Made by a program: the position numbers and the translations under genes
Source of the DNA: Temnothorax longispinosus
Taxonomy: Eukaryota > Arthropoda > Insecta > Hymenoptera > Formicidae
Length of the DNA: 64,000 bases
Reading direction: 5' to 3'
NCBI RefSeq assembly: GCF_030848805.1
Contig: NC_092368.1
Location: 8,052,571 to 8,116,570 of the forward strand
Shown here: positions 1 through 10,600 of the stretch, one piece after another
Layout of the letters: each line of letters opens with the position of its first letter
Position numbering within the stretch: the first letter of the stretch is position 1
The notes under the pieces: model-generated
What the model was told of the DNA's origin: nothing
The model's input: only the letters and a program-made list of their open reading frames with translations
Database searches by the model: none

Positions 1-100
1 ATTTATCAAATTAATATCAAAATATATGTATCATATACAATATAATATATATAAAATAATGATACATAAAATATTAACAAAATTACTTACAGTTTTGGCT

Positions 101-260
<160 letters not shown>

Positions 261-263
261 TAC

Positions 264-519
264 CTTCTTAGTGCATGCTCTCCCCTAAACCTTGGACTCA
301 GAGGCCCCTTTTCAAAAGGATAATTTATCGTCGCTGGCTCTCTAAACACCTGAGACAAAATGACTCCAAAGCCTCGAAAAATTTCAAGGAAAAACATATG
401 CGTACTTGCAGCGTCCATAATATTTGTCCAGTTTTCATCTTTTTTCTCATTTACATAGTAATATTTGCTTCGACTCAAGTATGTGCTTACTCCCTTTGGA
501 ACCTTAAGAAATCTTGGAG
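264..519 (-). CDS. NDUFS8: NDUFS8 (complex I 23-kDa subunit), one internal exon
   Basis: Internal exon of the TYKY subunit of mitochondrial NADH:ubiquinone oxidoreductase, the matrix-arm protein that carries two 4Fe-4S clusters. The exon encodes the very conserved segment FREPATINYPFEKGPLSPRF followed by RGEHALRR, which lies just before the first CxxCxxC cluster motif. The ferredoxin-like part must continue below position 1. The acceptor is tttcag|CTCC at 520-521 (the exon enters with a two-base partial codon) and the donor is AAG|GTATGTG at 263. Upstream exons with the presequence should lie between 520 and the gap at 1808; I could not identify them. The gene is divergent from COX10. Family identity is certain from sequence; the exon ends are read from splice consensus. 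Confidence 0.9.
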
Positions 520-1549
520 CTGAAACATTTATAATTATCAAAATTATTATTACAATTCACTAGGGGACATCAAGGAAGTTCTTTTTGTTACTAATCGAGC
601 AATTTTATGAATCATCAGTAGTATAATTATATATGTTAAAGGAAAAAATGAGGTAATAAAAATAGTAGGTAAGGAAGAGTTGTACGTAAATTATAATCAT
701 ATATTGGTACATAACAAGCAATCTTTAAATTTAATAAATAATATCAAAGAATGTACTTTGTGTACGAGAATCAGCTAATACAACAGTTAAAGTAAAAGTG
801 TAGCACTGCATCCTAATACAGACAAGAGGAAAAAAAGAGGGAACGGAAGGAGAAGAACACCATCAAGATCAGGTTTTGTTACAGAAATCATATGGATATC
901 TTACCAAATTTCCCGGTTCGCACAAATATCTGTAAGGAGCCCATCATTATCACCCTCCAATTTTTTTAAAAGTCAACAAGCTTGACCATTCACGCTAGCT
1001 CGTCAATATGTTCTCTTTGAGGATACCTGTTAGCGAATATTAACAAAATCAACTAATAAACTGCGCAGTCTGCGCACACTAGCGCGGAACCATACCATCA
1101 CATGCCCATGATGTAACTCTACAGATGTCGCCAGATGTCGCCAGATGTCGCCAGATGTCGCGTGTTCACGATGCACGGCTAGAGTCTCTAGAAAACTTGT
1201 ATCTCTGGCCATTTCCCTAGACCTTTTTTCATTGGTTCAAGTTAGCAGAACCTACAATGGCATAACCAATCACAGCACAGTGTAAAGGCCTAAAGTAATA
1301 AGCGGGGAGCACACACTTCTGCACAACGCATAATAGTAAGCATAAGAAAACTGATTGGTCTATTTCCTTATGCACATGTGTATGGACCAATCAATTTTCT
1401 TATGCTTACGCATTATGCGTTGTGCAGAAGTGTGTGTCCGGGCCCATAATGTTGGCAAAAAGGAATTGGATCCGTATGAATCTAGTAACTAGTACGAAAA
1501 AAATGGGACGTGCCGCATTTTTTCATTCGAGCTTTTTATTTGAGTTTTG
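520..1549. other. intergenic/intronic stretch, no coding exon recognised
   Basis: Probably contains the 5' exon(s) of NDUFS8, but none is recognisable. It holds a short direct repeat of the decamer CCAGATGTCG, about four copies near 1124-1162, and the palindromic MITE listed separately. Confidence 0.5.
1305..1440. mobile_element. palindromic MITE (foldback)
   Basis: Two arms of about 50 bases, starting CACACACTTCTGCACAACGC and ending in its near-perfect reverse complement before GTCCGGGCCC, surround a short loop. The size and palindromic design are those of a non-autonomous DNA element. The target duplication is not clear. Confidence 0.7.
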
Positions 1550-1807
1550 AGCTCCGGTAACTTAGCCGGTCAACTTCGACTTTATTAATTTTCATATTTT
1601 TTTATCGTTTGTTGGTCGTTTGTTGGTGATTGTTGGCCTAATTACAACGTTTGTTGGTTCTTAATTTTTTTTTTAATTTAAAAAGAAGAATTAGCATTAA
1701 GTTAGCCGGAAAAATTTTATTTTTAATTTCAAAAAAGCCTAATTGATGCGTAATCGTTTGCTGATGATTGTTGGTCTAATTTTAGCGTTTGTTGGTTTAT
1801 TATTAGT
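1550..1807. mobile_element. left arm of a MULE-like palindromic element, cut by gap
   Basis: From AGCTCCGGTAACTTAGCC onward this matches, almost base for base, the left arm of the complete element at 34307-35708 and, inverted, its right arm. The second arm here falls in the run of Ns. The same family thus occurs at least twice in the window. Confidence 0.85.
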
Positions 1808-2327
1808 CTTAAAAACGAAAAAAAAAANNNNNNNNNNNNNNNNNNNNNNNNNNNNNNNNNNNNNNNNNNNNNNNNNNNNNNNNNNNNNNNNNNNNNNNNN
1901 NNNNNNNNNNNNNNNNNNNNNNNNNNNNNNNNNNNNNNNNNNNNNNNNNNNNNNNNNNNNNNNNNNNNNNNNNNNNNNNNNNNNNNNNNNNNNNNNNNNN
2001 NNNNNNNNNNNNNNNNNNNNNNNNNNNNNNNNNNNNNNNNNNNNNNNNNNNNNNNNNNNNNNNNNNNNNNNNNNNNNNNNNNNNNNNNNNNNNNNNNNNN
2101 NNNNNNNNNNNNNNNNNNNNNNNNNNNNNNNNNNNNNNNNNNNNNNNNNNNNNNNNNNNNNNNNNNNNNNNNNNNNNNNNNNNNNNNNNNNNNNNNNNNN
2201 NNNNNNNNNNNNNNNNNNNNNNNNNNNNNNNNNNNNNNNNNNNNNNNNNNNNNNNNNNNNNNNNNNNNNNNNNNNNNNNNNNNNNNNNNNNNNNNNNNNN
2301 NNNNNNNNNNNNNNNNNNNNNNNNNNN
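1808..2327. other. assembly gap (520 N)
   Basis: Run of Ns inside a palindromic transposon. It also removes the beginning of the first COX10 coding exon. The real length is unknown. Confidence 0.99.
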
Positions 2328-3673
2328 CGATTATCATTGCAATTACGTAATAATAAACATGTGCTAATAATAGGAATCATGTTGATGCATGAAAATGTAA
2401 GTATAAAATTGCTGTTAGCTGAAAATGTGGGAAGATAAATGTTTTCTAGCTCGTTTGTAGGTTATAACTAGTCATGACTAGGTTAGGATATTTTTCGCAT
2501 ATATGTACACTTTATTTTACATTTAGGTCGATTTTTAGGTCGATGGAAGTAAATATTAAGATTAAACTTAATCATGTTATTTATTATTCATCCATTAAGA
2601 AGCTGTCGGCATATATCATGCAGTTTTGTGCCGAAATTTTCTGTCCTTATGGTTCGTAGCATCCAGAAAATTTGTCAATTATTATTCTGTAATTTCCTAA
2701 GGAAAAAATTTTAATTCCAGTGTTCTGGCTTCTCAAGGCAAAAGTCAACAAAGACTGGGTGCATAGAAAAACCCACACAAACCTTCAAAGACGGTTATAA
2801 TCAAGTTGGGGCAACAACAGTTCCTTTTGCCAAGAAATATGTTGTATGTAAAATTGAGAAAGATCCACATAAAATAGAAAAGTCAGAATGGGCACCTATA
2901 ATAGTTGATTATTCCAAGCTTCACAAGCACTATCTAAAATTGTCAAAGATTAAATTAACATGTATGTATTATATCAATTGTATAAGTTGGATTTGCATCA
3001 ATTTAAAATATAGTTGATTATAATTTTAAAAAATAATAGATTTCTTAATTAAAATGCTTGATCAGAATATTTGATGCTTTACAAACTGATCCATAAATAC
3101 TTGAATATTTAATTTATTAACCAGATTGTAATTATTTTCTTATTGCAGCTCTAGTCGTAGTAACAACTATGGCTGGATATGCATTAGCTCCCGCACCGTT
3201 TGACTTTCACACATTTGTAATGTGTTCCTTAGGCACAGGCTTAGTTTCTGCCACTGCAAATACAATTAATCAATTTTTTGAAGTCCCTTTTGATGCGCAA
3301 ATGTCGCGGACAAAAAATCGGGTATTGGTACGTGGTCATTTGACGTGAGTTCTTTTAAATCTCTTTATTTCGATATAATCAGATTTATAACTTAATATTA
3401 ATAACAATTGAATATACATATGTATCATCAGGCCTATTCATGCAGTAACTTTTGCGGCAGTAACTGGCATTATTGGATTATCCATACTCTATCATGAAGT
3501 AAATGGTATCACGGCAGCGCTAGGTGCTACCAATCTTGTTTTATATACGCTCATATATACTCCCATGAAACGCATCAGTATTGTCAACACATGGATTGGC
3601 TCTGTTGGTGAGTATATATATATATATATAGTATATATAGTATATATATATATATAGTATATATATATATATA

Positions 3674-3734
<61 letters not shown>

Positions 3735-5188
3735 TTGCTTTCCATTTACATCAAAACTCAGATAATTCTCACTTGTGACGTCATAACTCGGTTGAATGCA
3801 CTTTTTACATGCTAGCAAGTGAGATTCAACTGAGTTTTTATCCACAATCGAGACCATGTGCTTTAATGAATCTAATAGACTCACATTAAAAGCGAGGCTA
3901 TGAACCTGTAATTATTATGCGATAGCTTTGTCACCAAAATAAGCAGGTAAATACAAAATGACATATCTTACCTGAGTATAAAATACTCACATAACTGAGT
4001 GAGTGACTCAGATCACTTGAGTGTAAAAAGCGTCGTCTACAATAGCAGCAGGAGTATGCAGTAAGACGTAAGCAGTAAGCTACTGACCAACCACAGTCGA
4101 TTATTCTTGAATTGTAAAAATCCCATTAGTCAATAACTTACTGCTTATGTCTTACTGTAGACTCCTGCTGCCATTGTAGACTACGCATAAATGGAAAGCA
4201 ACAATTTTCATGTGTATCATGATAATGTGTATCATATTTTCATGTGTATCATGACCTGTGATATAACCTGTTATTTCCTTTACAGTAGGAGCTATCCCCC
4301 CCCTAATGGGTTGGGCAGGTTGCACAGGTAGCATATTGACACTAGGTGCTTGGATCTTGCCTGGTATTTTATATGCATGGCAATTTCCACACTTTAATGC
4401 TCTTTCGTGGAACCTAAGACCGGATTATTCACGTGCCGGCTATCGAATGATGGCTGTTACAAATCCAGATTTATGTCGTAGAACGACTATGAGATACACA
4501 GCGGTTCTAATGACTCTGTGTTACTTAGCTCCTGTATTGGATGTAACCCATTGGTGGTTTGCACTGGCTTCGACGCCAATCAATGCGTCTTTCCTGTATC
4601 TAGGTAAAATATGCATGTATATATTGAAAAAATTATATAAAATTTATGTGTATTTTACGTACATAGTATATTTAAATGTTAGAACCAAATTTTTACAGTG
4701 CGTTAAAAGTTAAAGATAATTTATCTAGTTAATTGTGTTCAGAAATGTTTTTTTAAAGTTGTAAAAGAAATTAACGATTGATCAAAATCATCATTATTGC
4801 TTTTATAACTCCTTGGATGAATTACTGCTTGAAACACGACTTGGTTACACAATTTAACATGCTGTATAAATTTGACCTGAATCTATTTGAATATCTCGCA
4901 TATTTGTTTACGCTCGAGATTTTTTTCTGTATTAAATATACATTTCCAATTTTAGCTTGGAAATTTAGTAAGCACTCGGATAGTGCTAATTCTAGGAGAT
5001 TATTTCGATTTTCGTTACTTCATCTACCTCTGTTGATGATGCTGATATTCTCAAGTAAAAAGTACTGGGCCAGCACGGAAAAACAAGGAGATAAAATCGA
5101 ATCTCCTCACAGCGAATCAGCAAAGAAGAATGATTTACTGACCATTTTCACTGCAACACCTATCGCTACAGCAGCTTCCTCTGTGTAG
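2328..5188 (+). CDS. COX10: COX10, heme O synthase (protoheme IX farnesyltransferase), 5' end in gap
   Basis: Mitochondrial inner-membrane UbiA-family prenyltransferase that farnesylates heme b to heme O, the first step to heme A of cytochrome c oxidase. Exons by splice consensus and matching phase: 2328-2396 (partial, its start codon is in the gap), 2721-2961, 3149-3344, 3432-3607, 4286-4603, 4956-5188. Together they give about 410 residues; human COX10 has 443. Family landmarks seen are LSKIKLT before the first membrane helix, NTINQFFEVPFDAQMSRTKN (first prenyl-diphosphate loop), YTPMKRISI, WQFPHFNALSW and DYSRAGYRMM (second Asp-containing loop). The first exon ends in a perfect donor (GAAAAT|GTAAGT) in phase 0 with the next exon, but its residues are not conserved enough to be sure. 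A TA microsatellite and a MITE sit in the 678-bp intron. A poly(A) signal AATAAA lies at 5360-5365. Confidence 0.93.
3610..3731. repeat. (TA)n microsatellite in COX10 intron
   Basis: Near-continuous TA repeat with occasional GTA interruptions, directly after the donor of the 3432-3607 exon and ending at the edge of a MITE. This is the second case in this window of a microsatellite abutting a splice donor. Confidence 0.95.
3732..4203. mobile_element. nested palindromic MITEs in COX10 intron
   Basis: Outer inverted ends AGTTGCTTTCCATTTA (3733) and TAAATGGAAAGCAAC (to about 4202) enclose a second palindrome. Its arms (GTCTACAATAGCAGCAGGAG near 4033 and CTCCTGCTGCCATTGTAGAC near 4181) are near-perfect complements. 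This reads as one MITE inserted in another. No coding content. Confidence 0.75.
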
Positions 5189-5359
5189 AGGTAGTTTTTA
5201 TTCCGTTGAGCATGTCAGTGATAGTACAAATTCAATATCGTTATAAATTTCAGGTCTTAATGAGATTTTTACATTACCTCATTAGCTTTTCAAAATACGA
5301 TATTGTAAAATAGACTGTAGATATAATCAATACTGGACTTGTCTGGTATTAATTTAATC

Positions 5360-5365
5360 AATAAA
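5360..5365 (+). terminator. COX10 poly(A) signal
   Basis: AATAAA 172 bases after the COX10 stop, in the 284-bp space between the convergent COX10 and DUS1L stops. Confidence 0.55.
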
Positions 5366-5444
5366 CGAAAGTGACATCAGGACTCTCAAGAAATATTCAA
5401 ACCAAAAACAAAAAGTAAAATATACATATTTATATACATCTAGT

Positions 5445-5450
5445 TTTATT
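5445..5450 (-). terminator. DUS1L poly(A) signal
   Basis: TTTATT on the plus strand, i.e. AATAAA on the minus strand, about 23 bases beyond the DUS1L stop. The two convergent transcripts would overlap or nearly touch. Confidence 0.5.
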
Positions 5451-5472
5451 TAAAATATTTTAATACAGAGCG

Positions 5473-7871
5473 TCATGTCATATTTTTAACTTCCTTACGC
5501 TTTGCCTCGAATTCTTTCGCCATCTGTCTTCTAGTTTTGGTTAGATTTCTGTGACCAGCACAGTCTAAATTTTCTATATAACACTTGTTCCTACAGCATT
5601 GTCGACACAATTTATATTCACATTTAAAACCCTACAATTTAAAATAACGCATTAGAACCTTCTCTTTCAAGTGTTTCGTTATCTTAAACATTGGTCATTT
5701 TTGGAAATATTTTTTAAAGAGCAAGATAATAAGAAAAATTTAAATTTCGAAAGTATTTCAACTAACCAGAGGATTCGGACAGGCATGACATCGATCTGAA
5801 CTTCTTTTAGGAATCGAAGTTGCTCTATTCGGTCTACGCGCTATCCGCTTAAGCTTTTTTGAACGTTTTCGCGATATTTCGTTTCCTTCCTCATCTCTGT
5901 ATTCACGTTTCTGAGGTGCACCTTCCTGAAAATTATCATTTATTTTCAGAGAAATTTCCTCAGTCATAATGTAACAGAAAGAAAACAGTATACGTAATTA
6001 ATCATGTTTGACTCGTTTACCTGTAATTTTTGTGTATATTCTTGTGGTGGCTCTCGTACGTAAGGTTGACACAACCACGGTGGTAACTCCAAATTATAAT
6101 CTAAAAATATCAAAAGATATTTAATGTAGGCGTAACAAATGTGAATAATATTCTGTATTCTCATCAAATTATTACCTATTCTCCCCGTTTGCCATATTAA
6201 ATGTCCTTCATGATACGGTAGATAACGATCCCTCAAAGCATACGTGACACCTTTAAAGGCTTCCATAGTGGAGTTGGTAGCCAGACTTTCCCTTTCTCCT
6301 TGATTTTCTGCTAAACAAAGTCTACTCTCTAGTTAAAAGCATGCTGTATGCACGTTTGGGAATTACGCTTTGCTATTTGTAACTCGATATGATCAAAAGA
6401 TCAATACATACACGTGGTGGAAGAGTTTAAACAAGTGACCGCGGATGTACGAAGCTGGTACTGGATATTGCTCTACAAGTTCCAGGTATTCCAGAGCAGG
6501 CTCCCAACAGGCGGGATAACGAGACTCGAATATGTATGGATTGTAAAGATTCCCTTCCGCCGACATTACACCCTGCACTTGGATCTCCTCAATGCACCGC
6601 TGTAAGTCTTGCATACATTGTATGTTGCCATTGGCGATCACAGGAATTTTCACGGCATCCCTGATTAAACATAAAATAATGTATCAATTACTAAGAATAA
6701 GAGGTACAAAATATAAAGATTTGATCTGTAATCTCTTACAATGAATGTTTCGAGTAAAATGAAAAATAGATACGAATAATCACCTTACGGCTTTAATGTG
6801 CTTCCAAGACGCTAATCCAGTCAATGGACCTTTTTGCTCTCTCGTACGTCCATGGACAGTGAGTAAGCTAGCACCTGCGTTCTCTAGCATACAAGCATAT
6901 TCTACAGTACGACTGATTTCTGGGAACACCCGTAGTTTACAAGTGACAGGTATGTGTAATCCATTCTTTAAAGTCGACACTACACAGATACAAGATTTAT
7001 TACATCATATTGTTATCACAGTCTAAAGCTTTTGACGTATAAGTAAAATGCATGCGTACCGATTTTCTTTAACAAATTCCAGTCATCCTGCAAGAAAGCT
7101 CCGTAATGTCCACGCTTTGCAATTGCCTGAGGACAACCGATATTGATGTCGATTGCATCGCAGTACGGTTCAGCCAAGCGTGCAGCTTCCAATAATATAT
7201 CCGGATCATTGCCACAAAACTGGAAAACGAATTACTATTGCACAAAAGTTAAACGTGTTAAACGTTCTTCCCTTTGTTCTGTTCCCCATTTAAAATATTT
7301 ACTTGTAAGAAACAGTTCGTGTGAAAGATTATTTAAAATATCTATTAAATCTTCAATTGAGCACGTTATTTCAATCACACGGTTGCTCGGTCGTATACTT
7401 GAAGTTTTGAGGAACTCCAAGTACGTCCTTTACACTTTTAAATTTTGTTCTTTTGTTAAATGTTCCTTTGTAGTCCCGGCTGTTCCGGAAAACTCCATAT
7501 GTGCCTAGTTGAGAACTAATCTAACAGTCTACAAAATTGCAGTCCGGTGGTTGTAGCAAGCAGACCTGTACAATCAGTGGACGATCCTCGCTGGTACTAG
7601 CGAGAGCCTCTCGCCTGTACTTGGGATCCCGACAGAACACGGAGGAGTGCAGCATTGGCGTGTAACAGAGCTGTGCGCCGTGTCGCCTGCTGAGCAGTCT
7701 CCATGCCAATTCGCTCGCGTCCACCATCGGCGCGACTATGTAGCGCGGTGAACCCAAATCTTCCCAAACGTTAGTCCTCCTCTTCGATGCAGCATCCTCC
7801 TTGTTAGGTGACTCCGTAGTCTTGGACATTATCTGTACGCATGAAGGTCGCATGAGTGTGATGCTATTCAC
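5473..7871 (-). CDS. DUS1L: DUS1L, tRNA-dihydrouridine(16/17) synthase
   Basis: FMN-dependent reductase that makes dihydrouridine in the D-loop of tRNA. Exons read in order on the minus strand: 7566-7871, 7060-7219, 6784-6979, 6412-6660, 6176-6321, 6021-6100, 5767-5925, 5473-5631. All phases fit and total 484 codons plus stop (human protein 473). The TIM-barrel shows YIVAPMVDASELAWR, GAQLCYTPML, INIGCPQAIAKRGHYGAFL (catalytic Cys), VTCKLRVFPE, LTVHGRTREQKGPL, PVIANGNIQ and GVMSAEGNLYNP. The tail has the Dus1-type cysteine cluster, CHACPNPL plus CEYKLCRQCC and DCAGH. The exon 4/5 junction needs the donor CACGT|GTATGT and the acceptor gtag|ACTTTG, which restores phase. The start is the upstream ATG at 7871; internal ATGs at 7853 and 7829 are alternatives. 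It is convergent with COX10. Confidence 0.95.
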
Positions 7872-8607
7872 TTGCGATTATGCAAGGTCTTATGTGCTCG
7901 CAAGCTAAGTTATTCATTTAGCTCTTTTCCCAGAGTGTGTAAAGAAATCTGTGAGGAAATTTGTCGCATGCCACGGTGCAATAATGTAACTTCAGTAAAC
8001 ATTACGAATCCAGTAAAGTGACACCAATTGCGCCATATCCATAAACTGGCGTCGCACGACTTGAAACCATTGCTATATAATCGCGTCGCGCAACTCGGTA
8101 CCAGGATTGGCCGATCGTTAAAGTGACCAATTTTTATAAAGCCGAACTTTTGTCTTTACGTTAAACGTAGTTGACATTTTTTACAAATAATCCGTTTCTT
8201 TCTCGTTCGCTAGATAAAGCATTTATTATTGATACATATTGCCAATTATAGGACGTTCTGAGATGTTTTCATTATGTAAAATTATAAAAATTTTAGACAA
8301 ATTTTGGATCGATGTTTAACGATATTCAACGAAAATTTAATCATTTGCTCTATTTAAAAATGCTTTATTTAAATTTTTAAGTGATGACATCGTATATATG
8401 AGTCTGTCTACAAGAAGAAATCTTTTATTTCAAGCACATTGTGTTGCATTCAAATTAAAAACATTTACTTTTACATATTTATTACAAGTTTTATCAGTAC
8501 TTAAAATTATTATTTTTTTAATTTTTTTTTTTAAGCAGACTCATATATCGAGTGCATCCGACATGAGAGAATTCTACTCAATTCGATTTTGGGCTTTATA
8601 TTCCTTG

Positions 8608-8643
<36 letters not shown>

Positions 8644-8668
8644 AGCATTTCATGCGGTGCTGATAACG
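7872..8668. other. intergenic, with 35-base poly(A) tract
   Basis: Spacer between the DUS1L start and the ZDHHC stop. The first ~250 bp are the likely DUS1L promoter, with no clear TATA box. An uninterrupted run of 35 A lies at 8608-8642, 26 bp from the end of the ZDHHC frame. Nothing coding was recognised. Confidence 0.6.
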
Positions 8669-10600
8669 TTACTCGTGTAATGGTGGGAAGGAGAAGATGG
8701 AGTTCGATCGCGACGGCGATCTCGGCGTAGCCGGTTTCGAAAACTCCGACTCCAGTATGGGAGACAGTTGAGCGGTTTGCGTGACGACATGCGAGCCGAC
8801 CTTGAAGCGCGGTCTCTTCTTCGAGAAGCTCGCCGCGCTTCGTCGCGTGCGGAGGTGGACTTGGTTTCGCTTAGGTATCGTGGGGGACGGCATCTGTCCT
8901 AGGACGGAAATGTCAGCGGTACTCGAGGATACTTTTCTAACTTTGCGAGCGGTGCGCGAGAGATCTAGAGCGGGTAGCCTTGACGGTGGACGCGGGTAAT
9001 TCGGTTGCGTTGTCAGTTCCGTCGTCATCGCCTCGATAGCCCGATTCTGATCCTCGGTCAAGCCAGGCACGACGTCCGGAGGGCTGCCCGTCTGCGGAAT
9101 TATCTTGTTGCCGCAATGACGAGCGATCGTCGACGACGAGGTCGTTAACCGCTGTCTCGAACTTTTCCTCAGGCGAGCCTGAAGAAAAGTCTGTATCCTC
9201 CTCATCGTTCCGCAGGAGCGTTTCGTGGGCTCAGCACGATGTTCACCGGTGCGACGCTTTCGCCCGCTTCCGTCGCGCCTGCTGCCGTCGGGATGGTTCA
9301 TGATAGAGAAGCAACAAGATACCGGCGAGGGCGTGGAGGACGACTTCGCATCCGGCGATTCTCCATGGTTTCTCAACTCCACTGCGTCCGTCGTCTGCGA
9401 GGAGGAGACCTCGATGGAGGTCTCGGTGGTGCGCGAATCGTACGAGAAACAAAGACGAAAGTTCCGGCTACCTTTCATCGAGGGTAACGTCTTCGAAGCG
9501 GCATCTTTGCCGTTCGCCGTTGCATCACCGCTGTGTGTCGAGCAAACGTACACGTCTGTCGTCGCCATCGTCATTCTCGTGCTCGTACCACTTTTGAGCA
9601 GAGGACCCTTGTTCTCGCAGAAGCGCGAATAGAGGCCTCGCGCGCCAGGTGCCGTCCGGTCGACATCCTCTCCATCGGTGCAATAAGGCATGTCACATAG
9701 ACCAGCGGTGGACGTAGCTCTAGAGTTGGCAGCGGCGCCGGCGACGCCTCGCTCCCGCTTACCGCGCACGTACTCATACGTGGTGAGGCCGAGGCAGGCG
9801 ATGTAGCCGTGAAAGAAGCAGAGGTGAATGAGCAGGACCGCTGCGATCGCCGAGAGAACGCCGATGACAGTGACGAGGACGAGCGAGCTGGTGCCGGGCA
9901 CCGGCAACAACGGCGGCGTCGCTGTAGCGTTGTTCATACTCGGCTCGTTGCCGTTGTCACCGCTGCTGTCCCACGGTCCGTCGTAGACGAGCAGGTGTGC
10001 GTTAACGAGCACCAGCTCGCCCAGAGCAAGCGCGGTGACCGCGAGCGCGACGACGAGCGTCGACACCAGGCACACCAGGAATGCCGGATAGTTACGGCCG
10101 CCGATGCAATTGTTCAGCCACTTGCAGTGGTGGTCGAAGCGCGGCACGCACTTGTTGCAGATGGAGCAGTGCTTGGTGCGCCGACCACGCGTCGTTATGT
10201 TGCAGAGATGACATCGGCCGTTCTCGATGACGTGCCGATGCTTCGCTCGGTCGAACTCCGGCACGACCGCGCGTGCCGGCCGGGCGCGTACCTCCGGATC
10301 AGCTGGGTCCAGCAGCAGCACCGTTAAGTGGGTCAGCACGTGCAGTAGGAACAACGTGGCGAACAGCAGAGAGAGGACGAAGCGCAGATCGGGCAGTAGC
10401 GGCGGCGTCGTCAGCAGCACGGTGAACGTGCCGACGAAGACGACGATCAGCAGCGCCCAGCCGACGATCTGCTGCGGATGCAGCGGCAGCTGCAGGCCGT
10501 GAACGCGTCGGAATTTTCGGTGCTCCAGTGGCACGTGCTGCGCGTCCCGCGAGGAACAGCACCGGACAATCGCACACTTCGCACAGCTCTCGTTTAGCAT
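8669..10600 (-). CDS. DHHC palmitoyltransferase, ZDHHC1/ZDHHC11-like
   Basis: Single open frame of 643 residues for an integral-membrane protein S-acyltransferase. The N-terminal HPQQIVGWALL resembles human ZDHHC1 (HPLQIVAW). Helices fall at roughly 45-63, 73-97, 172-196 and 243-268. The cysteine-rich domain at 130-166 has CHLCN, KHCSICNKC and the catalytic FDHHCKWLNNCIG, followed by the TTYEYV (TTxE) motif near 277-282. Residues from about 285 to the end form a long Ser/Arg/Thr-rich tail without recognised domain. No intron is visible and the frame is very GC-rich, unlike its surroundings, so antisense frames are long here too and are shadows. The start is the first in-frame ATG before the conserved N-terminus. 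The tail end at 8669 is uncertain because a last intron cannot be excluded. Confidence 0.9.
   Translation of the reverse strand: MLNESCAKCAIVRCCSSRDAQHVPLEHRKFRRVHGLQLPLHPQQIVGWALLIVVFVGTFTVLLTTPPLLPDLRFVLSLLFATLFLLHVLTHLTVLLLDPADPEVRARPARAVVPEFDRAKHRHVIENGRCHLCNITTRGRRTKHCSICNKCVPRFDHHCKWLNNCIGGRNYPAFLVCLVSTLVVALAVTALALGELVLVNAHLLVYDGPWDSSGDNGNEPSMNNATATPPLLPVPGTSSLVLVTVIGVLSAIAAVLLIHLCFFHGYIACLGLTTYEYVRGKRERGVAGAAANSRATSTAGLCDMPYCTDGEDVDRTAPGARGLYSRFCENKGPLLKSGTSTRMTMATTDVYVCSTHSGDATANGKDAASKTLPSMKGSRNFRLCFSYDSRTTETSIEVSSSQTTDAVELRNHGESPDAKSSSTPSPVSCCFSIMNHPDGSRRDGSGRKRRTGEHRAEPTKRSCGTMRRIQTFLQARLRKSSRQRLTTSSSTIARHCGNKIIPQTGSPPDVVPGLTEDQNRAIEAMTTELTTQPNYPRPPSRLPALDLSRTARKVRKVSSSTADISVLGQMPSPTIPKRNQVHLRTRRSAASFSKKRPRFKVGSHVVTQTAQLSPILESEFSKPATPRSPSRSNSIFSFPPLHE

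Noticed and set aside
1030..1212. First exon of NDUFS8
   Set aside because: The frame includes a decamer tandem repeat, has no presequence character, and no donor of the required phase is evident.
1729..2438. Frames running through the gap
   Set aside because: Made of Ns; only the last 69 bases (2328-2396) are used, as a COX10 exon.
9225..10577. Several plus- and minus-strand frames of 70-170 codons
   Set aside because: Shadows of the GC-rich palmitoyltransferase exon in other frames; no motifs.
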